This document shows, one piece after another, positions 1-9,367 of a DNA stretch of 64,000 nucleotides. This DNA comes from Apteryx mantelli. Its lineage: Eukaryota > Chordata > Aves > Apterygiformes > Apterygidae. The position numbers and the translations under genes were made by a program. The stretch covers positions 823,501 through 887,500 of the forward strand of contig NC_089981.1 in NCBI RefSeq assembly GCF_036417845.1, read 5' to 3'. The notes beneath the pieces were generated by a model that was given only the letters and a program-made list of their open reading frames with translations, was not told the origin of the DNA and did not search any database. Each line of letters begins with the position of its first letter. Positions within the stretch are counted from its first letter, which is position 1.

Positions 1-178
1 GCTCCAGCGATCCGAGAAAGCAGCTCATCTGCCCAACAGGGCCTGGAGTTACACGCGGGAACCGAAAAGGAACTGGGGAACGGAGCGGCCGAGATTTCAC
101 GGGAGGCTGAAGGACTTCACAGCGGCGCGGGCCTCGAAGGCAGCGCCCGCGGAAAGGGGTCAAGAGGAGACTCGGTAC

Positions 179-3078
179 CGGTACGTTGCAGAGCTGATTG
201 GGGGACATCCTCTCGCCATAGGGAGCAGGGTAACGCTGCTGCATGGTGGCCCGGATGTGGACAGGCTTCGGACAAAGAATCTGAGGGCAGGGAAGCAACA
301 CAATCCAGCGGTCAGTCCCCCGCTGAAAGCAGCCGGAGCCAGCGGCCCGCACGGCGGAGCCGAGCGCGGCTACCTGCTGGTTGAAGTTGGGCACAGCGGC
401 CTGCTTGGGAGGGGTGCCGATGGGGACGGCCCGGACCGGGGGGCTCCCGATGATGGGGGACGACGAACGTCGGGGCAGCGCCCGCTCTGAGGGGTCCCGC
501 TCTTCCTCCCGGGCCTGCGGGGGTCTCTGAGGCAGAGCGTAGTCCAGCACGGACACCGAAGGCATCTCCTGCGAGCAGAAGGGGAGAGAAACCTCCCCCC
601 GGAGTGACAGTCACTTACTGGGACCGTGCAGACCAGCTGGGAGCAGGGAGGACCGGCACCACGCGTCCCAGAGATATTCAGCCGCGAGAAACAAACCCCT
701 CCGCCTCGAGGTGCTGCCATTCCCAGAGCTCACAAAAGTGCGGACATTTCTGAGACAGAGCAGTCAGCGGGGATAACGTGCCGGCGATAAACCACCCCGG
801 CCCGGCTCTCCAAGCGCAGAGGGAGCCAGGAGGGCAGGGGGAGATTGCCGAGAGGCAGCTCTAAATGAACTGGGCCACCTCGAACTGGACTCGGCAAGAG
901 GCAAGCAGAGCGCGCTGCCCCGCTAGGCTGTTCCAGAGGGGCCGCCCAGCGCCAGCAAGCCCTTAGCGCTACAGCGAGTCTCACTCTTTAGGACCCTGCC
1001 GCAGGGCTCAGGGAGAAATCACGGGGGACATTAGGGAAGTCTCCGTTTCCCCTTTCAACAGAGGCTCCAGCTCAGCGATTTGGACACGAGATCCAGGACG
1101 GGCAAACCGCAAGCGCCCAAGCGCGTCCACACGATTTCTGCTCCGGGCGGGGTGAGCTGGGATGGGGAGAGCATCTCCCCTCCTCCCCGAGCAAGCTCGC
1201 GGCTGAGCCCCGCCACGTCCACACCGCGGCGTCGTACCTGAGTGAGAAGCGGCCCTCGGATGCGCCGCAGGACGGCCGAGCCATCCCAGATGCTGGAGTT
1301 CAGCCCTGCTGGCTGCTGGAAAGCAGACGGGGGAGTCAGCACCGTGGAGGCCACCGGGCCCACCTCCACCCTGGCCCTCCGGCCCCGCTCCCACCTGGGC
1401 AGGGGTCCTGGTTTGCACCGCCCGCATGATGGCGGGGTCCTCCAGCTCGCTGTCGATGACCAGCCTGGTCAGCCTCTCCGCCAGGGTGTCCTCATGGTCG
1501 CCCAGCAGGTCCGTGTCGTCCCCGCCCGGGCCGTCCCGCTCCCCGGCCGCCGCGGGCTTGTCTTCCAGCTCCGCCAGCCGCTCGTGGGCCTCCTGCCAGT
1601 CGTCGTCTGCGCGGGATTCGCAGCAAGGCCGTGAGGAGGGGCGAGCCCACCCCGCGCGCTGGCCTTGTAGCTCCCCCGCCGCAGGCCCAGCCGCGAGGGA
1701 GGCGCTCAGCAGGGCAGAGACGGCAGCGGCAAGGGTGGGGGCAGCAGGGGCTGCGGAGATTTCGCACCAGGGCACCGCAGCGGTGAGGGAATAAGGGGGA
1801 AACGCAAGCACTCACCAACAGCCCCGGCTCCAAACGTGTCATCGTTGAACTGGTCGATATCTTCATCTTCCTCGCCTAAGGCCTGGAAGGCATCTTCATC
1901 TTCGTCCAGCGGACAGTCCTCCAGGGACTGGGGAGAGCAGGGGATGAGCACGCAACCCAGTGCCGCTTGCTGCCTGCTAATGCGCTAGGCCAGGCCTCTT
2001 CTCCCCTCGTTCCTTTCGCATCCCTCGTTCCCACTGCCGTGTTTTATCCTTCTAGGAGAGGAGCCCCCTAACCCTGCCCCAACCACTTCAGGAGACTTCC
2101 TGCATCTTCCTCCCCCATCCTGAACCTCCTAATTTGTCCCGGACCCCCACCTTCCCCCTGAGCGGCTCTGATCCCCTCTGACTAGCAGGGGGGGGGGCCA
2201 CCAGGAGAACAGAGACCAGACCTAACGGCGCAGAGCAAAAGCTCATCCTGGCCTAGGCCAGACCTCACACAGGCAGGTGCTGCCAAACAGCCCTGCAGCA
2301 GCGCTCCCTGCCGATGTCTCCCCCAGCGGGGGCAGGGGGTCCCCACTCTGCCCCCCCCAGGAGAGCCCGCTGCCCCCTGTCTTAATCATGAGGTGTGCAG
2401 AGACCTGCGCCACGGCAGCCCATGGCCCGCCCCAGGCCCCATCTCCTCCTAGAGCCCCCTACCAGGCGCCCCCATCAGCCCCCAGAGCACCCTGCCAGGC
2501 ACCCCCACAGGTCCCCTTTCCTCCTAGAGCCCCCTGCCAAGTGCCCCCACAGGCCCCATCTCCCCCCAGGGCACCCTGCCAGGCGCCGTCTGCCTCCAGG
2601 GCCCCCCCCCCCAGGACCCATCTACCCCCAGGGCCCCTCTACAGGCCCCATCTCCCCCCAGGGCTCCCCGCCAGGCCCCGTCTCCCCCCACCAGAGCCCC
2701 CCCCAGGCCCCGTCTCCCCCCAGGGCCCCCCACCAGGCCCCATCTCCCCCCAGGGCACCCCGCCAGGTGCCGTCTCCCCCCCCCAGAGCCCCCCACCAGG
2801 CCCCGTCTCCCCCCAGGGCCCCCCACCAGGTCCCGTCTCCCCCCAGGGCTCCCCGCCAGGCCCCGTCTCCCCCCCCCAGAGCCCCCCACCAGGCCCCGTC
2901 TCCCCCCAGGACCCCTCACCAGGCCCCATCTCCCCCCAGACTCCCCCGCCAGGCGCCCCCATAGGCCCCGTCTCCCCCCAGGGCCCCCCCGCCAGGCGCC
3001 CCCACAGGCCCCGTTACCCCCCGGCCTCGCCCTGCCCCGGGCCCCGCCGCCCCCCCCCCTCACCTGGTACCGGAACAT
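179..3078 (-). CDS. PATL1: PAT1 homolog 1, mRNA decay factor (5' part; gene leaves the window)
   Basis: P-body protein that links deadenylation to decapping by bridging LSM1-7, DDX6 and DCP2. Six coding exons are read on the minus strand: 3064-3078 (MFRYQ), 1816-1927, 1395-1606, 1238-1315, 374-568 and about 179-280, giving the first 238 residues. The N-terminal acidic block [14 protein letters not shown], the segments [13 protein letters not shown] and [18 protein letters not shown], and the proline-rich [20 protein letters not shown] match vertebrate PATL1 as I recall it. Splice phases agree throughout. The donor of the sixth exon is ambiguous between 179 and 185 because of a repeated GTACCG. 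The mid-region and C-terminal helical domain lie outside the window. Identity is secure; the exact end of the last exon is not. Confidence 0.95.
2370..3060. repeat. C-rich minisatellite in PATL1 intron 1
   Basis: Tandem array with a unit of about 30 bp (CCAGGCCCCGTCTCCCCCCA plus a GGGCCCCCCA-like spacer). It is most regular at about 2630-2960 and looser at both ends. It creates long proline/glycine open frames on both strands, but these have no splice context or conservation and are best read as by-products of the repeat. Confidence 0.85.
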
Positions 3079-3079
3079 G

Positions 3080-3754
3080 GCGGCGGCGGCGGCGCCCCCC
3101 GCCCCGCAGGCTCCGCGCGGCCCGCTCCGGCCCCGCGCCCCGCCGCGCATGCGCCGCCGCGGGCGCACGCGCATGACGTCACCCCCGCCCTCCGCCGGCT
3201 GCCGGAGTGCGGGAGGGCGGGGAGGGGGGGAGCGCGCCATGCGCATGCGCGCCCAGTAGGGCGCGGAGGGCCTGGCAGGGGGCGGAGCGCCAGGAGAGAG
3301 GTGTTAGCCCCGCCCACTCCCTGTCTTAAAGGTGCAGTGCCGCGGCGGGCTCCTCTTAAAGGGCCAGCGGCCACTTTTCTGCGTGTGGGTTTCGCTGCGC
3401 CTGTGCGTCCCCGCGGGGCCGCGCCATCCGCGGGGCCTCACAGACGGGCCGGGACAGGGCTGTGCCCGTCGTCCCCCGCAGCCGTGTCGCCCCAGCCATG
3501 CCGCCACCGTGTCCCCAGCCCTGCTCGTGCCCCGGGCCGGGAGGGCGCCCGCCCCGTCGGGGCTCCCCGGCGGCGCCCTCGCCCGTCGCCTCTAGGGGCC
3601 GGGGGGGGGGCCCCCCCCCTCGTCCCTCCCCGGCGCCTCCTGCCGCGGGGATTAGCGGAGGGACAGCGCGGGGGGGCCCCGGCCACCGCGCCCCGCCTGC
3701 ACGTCGGCGCCGAGCAGCAGCCCCGCTGCCCGGCGCCCCGACGGCCCCGGCGCC
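3080..3754. promoter_or_regulatory. bidirectional CpG promoter of PATL1 and STX3
   Basis: The two start codons are 676 bp apart and point away from each other. The interval is CpG-rich and contains two palindromic NRF1-type sites GCGCATGCGC at 3145-3154 and 3241-3250, and a consensus CRE TGACGTCA at 3174-3181. No TATA box is seen. This layout is typical of divergent housekeeping promoters. Use of the sites is inferred. Confidence 0.7.
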
Positions 3755-6700
3755 ATGAAGGACCGGCTGGAGCAGCTCAAGGCGGTGAGCGGCCCCGGGG
3801 GGGGGGCGCCGGGACCGGCTCCACGGGGCGCCGCGGCGTCACGGGGATGCGCGACCAGCGGCACGTCGCCCCGCATCACCCAGGACATAGGGTGCGGCGG
3901 TGGGACCCCCCACCCGGGATGTGTGGGGCTGGGGGTGCCCGGCTGTGCCCCGTGTCCCGGGATGTGGGGTGGGCGGTGGGACCCCCCACCCGGGACGTGT
4001 GGGGCTGGGGGTGCCCGGCTGTGCCCTGTGTCCCAGGATGTGGGGTGCGGCAGTGGGACCCCCACCCGGGACGTGTGGGGCTGGGGGTGCCCGGCTGTGC
4101 CCCGTGTCCCGGGATGTGGGATGCAACGGTGGGATGCCGACCTGGGACGTGTGGGGCTGGGGGTGCCCGGCTGTGCCCCGTGTCCTGGGATGTGGGGTGG
4201 GCAGTGGGACCCCCACCCGGGACGTGTGGGGCTGGGGGTGCCCAGGCCGGGTGCCTCCCCCCCGCGATGCCGTGCAGCCGCGGGGCGCGCGAGGGGCCGG
4301 GCGCGCGTGTGGGTCAGCTGGGGCCGCCGGGCCCCGCATCTGGGGCGGTTACTTCCTCCCCCGCGCTCTTCCTCGCCGGCCCCCATGCAGGGGTGCCCGG
4401 CCCCACGGCAGCGGCGACGCGGAGCTGGCAGCTTGGCAGGGATTTAGCGGGGATTACGGAGCCGGGGGGCAGGAGGGGGGATAAAACACTTAGGAGGGAG
4501 AGTGAGGATTAATGTTATTTTTACTCCCGGGGAAGGAGGAGGAGGAGGAGGGGTGGGGGCAGAGGGGAGGATGCCTGTCCGTCCCCGTCCCCCCCCAGCA
4601 CCGCTGCGGCAAGGGGGGGCCGTGCCGAGCCCGGGGCGCCCGGCAGGTTGGGGGGGGGGACACCCACGCCGGTGGGGCCGGGGCGCTGAGCGCCGCCTCG
4701 CCGCCGCCCGCAGAAGCAGGGCGCCGCCGCCGCCGAGGATGAGGCCGAGGAGCTGGAGATCGCCGTGGACAACACAGCCTTCATGGACGAGTTCTTCTCC
4801 GAGGTGAGCGGGGCGGTGGGGCCCGGGGGGGGGGGGCAACGCTGCTCCCGCCTGACCCCCCCCCACCCACCCCCTCCTTGGCCAGATCGAGGAGACCCGG
4901 CAAACCATCGACAAGATCTCGGAGAGCGTGGAGGAGGCCAAGAAGCTCTACAGCGTCATCCTCTCGGCGCCCGTCCCCGAGCAGAGTAAGGTGCCGCGCA
5001 CACGGGGGGGGGGGGTGGTGGGTGCGGGTCGCCGGGACGGGGGGGGGCCCCTCGGCGGGCTCCCGCCTCAGCCCCCCGCACCCGCCCCCCCCCGCAGAGA
5101 CCAAAGACGACCTGGAGCAGCTCACGGCCGACATCAAGAAAATGGCCAACAGAGTCCGCAACAAGCTGAAGAGTGAGTGGGGACGTCCCCGCCGGGGGGG
5201 GGGGGGCCGGGAACCCCCGCGGGCACCGGGGCCGGGTGCCCGGCGGGGCCGGGCTGCGGCGGTGGGACGGGGCGCCCTGACGGCGCGGGGTCTCCGCTCC
5301 GGCCAGGCATGGAGAGGAGCATCGAGCAGGACGAGGCGCGCTCCTCGGCCGACCTCCGCATTCGCAAGTCCCAGGTGAGGCCCTGCGTGCCGCGGGGGCC
5401 GGGGACACGCCGCGCCGCGCCTCTCACGGCCCCGCGCCCGTCCCCAGCACTCGGTCCTGTCCCGCAAGTTCGTCGACGTCATGACCAAGTACAACGAGGC
5501 GCAGGTCGACTTCCGGGAGCGCAGCAAGGGCCGCATCCAGCGCCAGCTGGAGATCAGTGCGTGTGTCCCCCCCCACCCCGCCGACCGGCCGCCTGCCCCC
5601 TGCAGGCCCCGCCCCTTTCGCGTGGTGGGCGGGGCCTAGACCTGAGGGCGGAGCCAAGCCATACAGGCTCCTCCCCCTGGTGCCACACTGCCCCCTGCTG
5701 GCCAGGGCAGGGCTTCTGCAGCAGGCCCCGCCCCCTTCCTGAGGGCGGGGCTTCTCCATAAGGCCACGCCCCCTTCCCCGAGGGGGCGGGGCTTATGCAG
5801 CAGGCCCCGCCCCCAGCAGGGGGGGGCCGGCGGGAGGTGACCCTTTGCGCCCCGCAGCCGGCAAGAACACGACGGACGAGGAGCTGGAGGAGATGCTGGA
5901 GAGCGGGAATCCCTCCATCTTCACCTCGGGGGTGAGGGCCCGGGGGGGGGGGGCGCCGTGGGGCGGCAGCGTCCCGCGGGGCGCAGGGACCCCCGGCTGA
6001 CCCCCCCCCCCCGGCCCCCCCGGCCCCGGCTCTGCCGCAGATCATGGACTCGCAGCTCTCGAAGCAGGCGCTGAACGAGATCGAGGGGCGGCACAAGGAC
6101 ATCGTGCGGCTGGAGAGCAGCATCAAGGAGCTGCACGACATGTTCGTCGACATCGCCATGCTGGTGGAGAACCAGGTGCGCGCCCCGGCGCCGGCCCCCC
6201 ACCCCCCCACCCCGGGCACGCGTGCGGGGGGGCCACGCGGGGCCTGGGACGGCGTGGGGCCTGCGCACGGGGACCTGTGCACGCCCCCCCCCCCCCCCGC
6301 CACGCGAGCACCGGCCGCGCGCACCGGGGGAGGGCGAGCGCTGCGGCGCGGGGCGCTCAGCACCCCTCTCCCCCCCCGCCGCCCCGCTAGGGAGCCATGA
6401 TCGACCGCATCGAGAGCAACATGGACCAGTCCGTGGGCTTCGTGGAGCGGGCCGTGGCCGACACCAAAAAAGCCGTGAAGTACCAAAGCGAGGCCAGGAG
6501 GGTGAGCAGGGCCCGGCGCCCCCGCCGTGGTGTCCCCTGCGGCATCTCAGGGCCCCTCCGCACCCATTTCCGCTGTCACTGGGCCCTGTGTCCCCCCCAG
6601 CCCTCTCCAGAAGATGCTGCTTTTGGCAGGGGTGGGGGCAGGCTTGCTGGGCACAGCTGCCCTCATCATCGGCCTCGCCGTGGGGCTGAAGAAGCCCCCG

Positions 6701-7096
6701 AGGCCGTCAGTAAGTGGCGGGGGGCAGGCAGGCAGGCAGGCACCCACGGCGGGTGCTGGGCCAGGGGCATGTCCAAAGGTCCCCACCGGAGCTGCACGTC
6801 CCCCTTCCCCTGCTGCAGTCCCTCCCGCCGGCGCCAGCAGCAGCGGTGCCCCGCGGGACCCCCCCCCCCCCCCCCGGGCGCCGCGGGACCCTTCTCTGCT
6901 CCCCCCGGCCCCGTCTGCCTCCTCCCTCCCAGAAGCGCCCCCGGCCGCCCCCAGCTCCCCGTCGCGGCGGCACCACGTCCCAGCCTCACGGCCCCCCCTC
7001 GCCTCTCTCGCCAAGTAGAAGAAGATCCTGATCATGATCTGCTGCATCGTCCTCGCCATCATCCTGGCCGCCAGCATCGGCAGCATCTTCGCCTGA
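3755..7096 (+). CDS. STX3: syntaxin-3, t-SNARE of apical and ribbon-synapse fusion
   Basis: Plasma-membrane Qa-SNARE for apical exocytosis and, as isoform 3B, retinal ribbon synapses. Ten exons: 3755-3784, 4714-4803, 4886-4985, 5098-5172, 5307-5374, 5448-5556, 5858-5931, 6041-6175, 6391-6501 and 7019-7096, encoding 289 aa. It starts [10 protein letters not shown] as in mammals. The Habc region follows (about residues 30-150), then the SNARE motif (about 190-253) with zero-layer Gln227 at the end of exon 8, then a tail anchor [17 protein letters not shown]. Exon 9 ([16 protein letters not shown]) is the 3B-type half-SNARE exon. No 3A-type equivalent was found. A second possible terminal exon lies at 6611-6709 (separate entry). 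The poly(A) signal is AATAAA at 7507-7512. Confidence 0.96.
3888..4245. repeat. about 75-bp minisatellite in STX3 intron 1
   Basis: Five imperfect copies of a unit containing GGGACCCCCACCCGGGACGT, TGTGGGGCTGGGGGTGCCCG and GCTGTGCCCCGTGTCCCGGG. Copies differ by point changes and small indels. The long open frames crossing the array on both strands are repeat artefacts. Confidence 0.85.
5600..5820. repeat. cluster of GC-box inverted repeats in STX3 intron 6
   Basis: Alternating CCCCGCCCC and GGGCGGGGC blocks are spaced 7-30 bp apart, so that several pairs can form perfect GC stems, for example 5726-5749 and 5762-5790. The element GCAGCAGGCCCCGCCCCC occurs twice, near 5720 and 5800. The blocks are also Sp1/KLF-type GC boxes. 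Confidence 0.7.
6611..7018 (+). other. STX3: alternative STX3 terminal exon for a 3A-like membrane anchor
   Basis: After a good acceptor (CCCTCTCCAG, ending 6610), a phase-0 open frame reads [28 protein letters not shown] and PPRPS. This resembles the mammalian STX3A anchor, which ends LALIIGLSVGL. It can end by splicing at GTAAGT (6710) or read on as a proline-rich tail to a TAG at 7016-7018, which is also the acceptor AG of the 3B anchor exon. It joins exon 9 in phase. That it is a mutually exclusive end exon is inferred. Confidence 0.65.
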
Positions 7097-7700
7097 CCCC
7101 CCCCTCTGCCCTCCAGGTGACCGGGCGCCTCGGGGCACGGTGGCGGCCGGAGCCCCCCGAACCTGCCTGGGGCCTCTCCCGGCTGGGCCTCAGCACGGCT
7201 CGGGCTGGCAGGATTGGTCCCAGCGCGTCGGGGAGGAGGGGGACGGGGAGGAGCTGCATCTCCTTCCTCAGCGGCCCCTCTTCCTCCTCCTCCTCCCCCC
7301 CCCCGGGGTTGCAGATGGCCTTTCCTGCTCCTGCCCGGCTGATCCCACCCACGGGTAGGCCCCTGCCGCCGCAGGCCCTCCCTCGTCCGGCGGAGTCGCG
7401 GGACACCCCGCGGCGGTCCCTGCCTCCGCGTCCCGGAGAGCGGCCGGAGGAGAGCGCCCTCCCGCCTCGCTCGGCGGCGGCCGCCTGCGCTGGAGCCCTT
7501 CTCCTCAATAAAGCCATCAGCCACGACGCTGCTCAGAGGGGCTGAGTCCAGCCGCAGCGGCGGCCCCCGGTCACGGGTCGATGCCGGGATGCTCCTGGCC
7601 TCCTGTTCCGAGCCTGGGGTCTCCGCGCGACGCGGCAGCAGGCACGAGAAGCAATGGGGCGGGGGAGGTTTATTCAGGTGGCCCGGCCCCCGCCTGCGCG

Positions 7701-8970
7701 TTACACCCGGTGCTTCAGGAAGAACTTGCCCCAGTAGCGTCCCTTGAACTTCAGGTCGTAGGGGCTGAGATACTTGCGCATCCCCAGCATGTTGGCCGTG
7801 ACAATGCGCTCGAAGGTCCAGGGGTTCTGGTTGTGGAGCCGCTTCTCCTCCTCCTCCTCCCGCATGCGCTGCAGGGTGTCGCGACTGACGGCGGCCGCGG
7901 GGAAGGGCAGCTTCCTGGCCACCTGGGTGAGGAAGGCCTTCACCTCCCCAAACTCGCAGCGCCCACCCACCTCGACGAGCAGGCGCCCGCTCTTCACCGC
8001 CGTCACGTAGTGGTCGATGGGCCCTTTGCCGCCCCCCATGCGGTGGCCCAGGCTCTTCCGGGTGACGGGCTTGGAGGGGGCCGGCACGCGCCACACGGCA
8101 AACATGGTCTTGGGGTCCATGCAGCGGCCGATGGTCAGGCGCATCATCTCGAAGTGGCCCCAGTGGAGATAGCCGCCCCCCAAGGCCTGCGGGGGGGGGG
8201 GGGGGGGGGAGACCAAAACGTGTCAGGGACCGAAGCAACCGGCTCGGCTGCTCCCAGGTGGGTGCAGCCCCCCCGGGCGGCCCCGTGACCCGCCTTGGGC
8301 CGTGCCCCCCCCCCCCCACGCCCGCTCCTTCTTGCTGCCCGCGGAGGGGCCCGCGGTTCCTGCCCCGCTCACCAGGATGCCGTACTGCCCCTGGGTGAAC
8401 TCGGTGGCCTCCCTGGAGGGGCCACGGATGTCGCGCAGCCTCCGGGGCTCCCGCCGCACTTTGGGCACCGCCGGGACCTTCTCCATGAACTTCAGCTTGG
8501 GCTTCTCCGGCAGGACCACATCTGGCAGGGGGCAGGCGCGTGGAGGTCACGGCAGGCCCCGCCGGCCCTCGGCTCCCCGGGCCGCGCCGTGCGGCGGCGG
8601 AAGGACCAGGCCGTGACGGGGGGGGGTCGCCCCACTTACCGCTGTAGTCCGGCGGCAGCACGTACTTCTTGAGGCCGGCCCGGGGGACCACAGTGCTACC
8701 GGGACCTGGGGGGGGCAGGAGGCGGCTCAGAGAGGGGCAGGGCCCCTCGCTGCACCCAGGCGCCCGAGCCCCCCCCCCGCCCCCTCCAAGGGCCCAGGCG
8801 TCCCAGACTCCCTCCCCTCCTGCCTGTCGTCCGCGTACGCGCTGCCCGCGCTGCCCGCGCCGCCGGCCGCCGGGGACCCCGGCTTCCCCCCCCCCCCCCG
8901 TCCCGACCCCGCTGCCGCGGCCGCCCCGACCTTCGCGGGCCGCCAGCGACCGCCCCAGCTGCCGCCACAT
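7701..8970 (-). CDS. MRPL16: mitochondrial ribosomal protein L16 (uL16m)
   Basis: Large-subunit mitoribosome protein near the peptidyl-transferase centre. Four exons on the minus strand: 8931-8970, 8640-8705, 8373-8521 and 7701-8186, encoding 246 aa (human about 251). It starts [13 protein letters not shown], a basic N-terminus suited to mitochondrial import. The core segments [65 protein letters not shown] and [10 protein letters not shown] match the family. The stop is TAA. The reverse poly(A) signal TTTATT at 7669-7674 lies about 160 bp from the STX3 signal, so the genes converge tail to tail. Confidence 0.97.
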
Positions 8971-9004
8971 CCCCGCTGCCGCCAGGCCGGAACTCGCCGC
9001 CGTG

Positions 9005-9060
9005 CGTCGCCATCTTGGGCCTTCCCCTTAACCCGTCCGGGGGGAAACACTTCCGGCCGA
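9005..9060 (-). promoter_or_regulatory. MRPL16 promoter motifs (YY1, ETS)
   Basis: Just upstream of the MRPL16 start, the minus strand reads AAGATGGCGACG (about 9006-9017), a YY1 core, and CCGGAAGTG (9048-9056), an ETS/GABP site. Both are common in promoters of nuclear genes for mitochondrial proteins. Confidence 0.5.
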
Positions 9061-9235
9061 CGGGGAGGGGGGGGGCAGCGCTCCCGCCTGAGGTGCCCGG
9101 CGGGGCGCGGGGCCGCGGCAGGTTGGTTCCGGCCCGGGCGAGGGCACGTCGCACCCCCCGGGGCCTCCCGTGGGGCGGCGTGTCCCCCTCACGCCCGGCC
9201 CAGCAGGCCCGCAAAGGCGGCCAGGCTCCCCCCCC

Positions 9236-9270
9236 CGCCCCCCAGTCCCGTCCCGTCCCGTCCCGTCCCG
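9236..9270. repeat. GTCCC pentanucleotide microsatellite
   Basis: Four to five tandem GTCCC units in the short spacer between MRPL16 and the 3' end of the cobalamin-binder gene. Confidence 0.8.
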
Positions 9271-9367
9271 GGGGCGGCAATGAGACAGGCAGGGCTGCAT
9301 GCAAGAACTGTTTATTGCGCGTGGCGGAGGTGGCGGCGGCGGCGGCGGCGGCGGGTCCCTCGGCGCC

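Noticed and set aside
2277-3246. Long proline/glycine open frames on both strands
   Set aside because: Products of the 30-bp tandem repeat in a PATL1 intron, with no splice or start context.
3301-4512. 403-codon frame over STX3 exon 1 and intron 1
   Set aside because: It crosses the promoter and the 75-bp minisatellite; STX3 reads another frame here.
6547-8970. Open frame of about 800 codons on the minus strand across STX3 and MRPL16
   Set aside because: It overlaps known exons of both genes, changes composition along its length, and is explained by high GC and the shadow of MRPL16.
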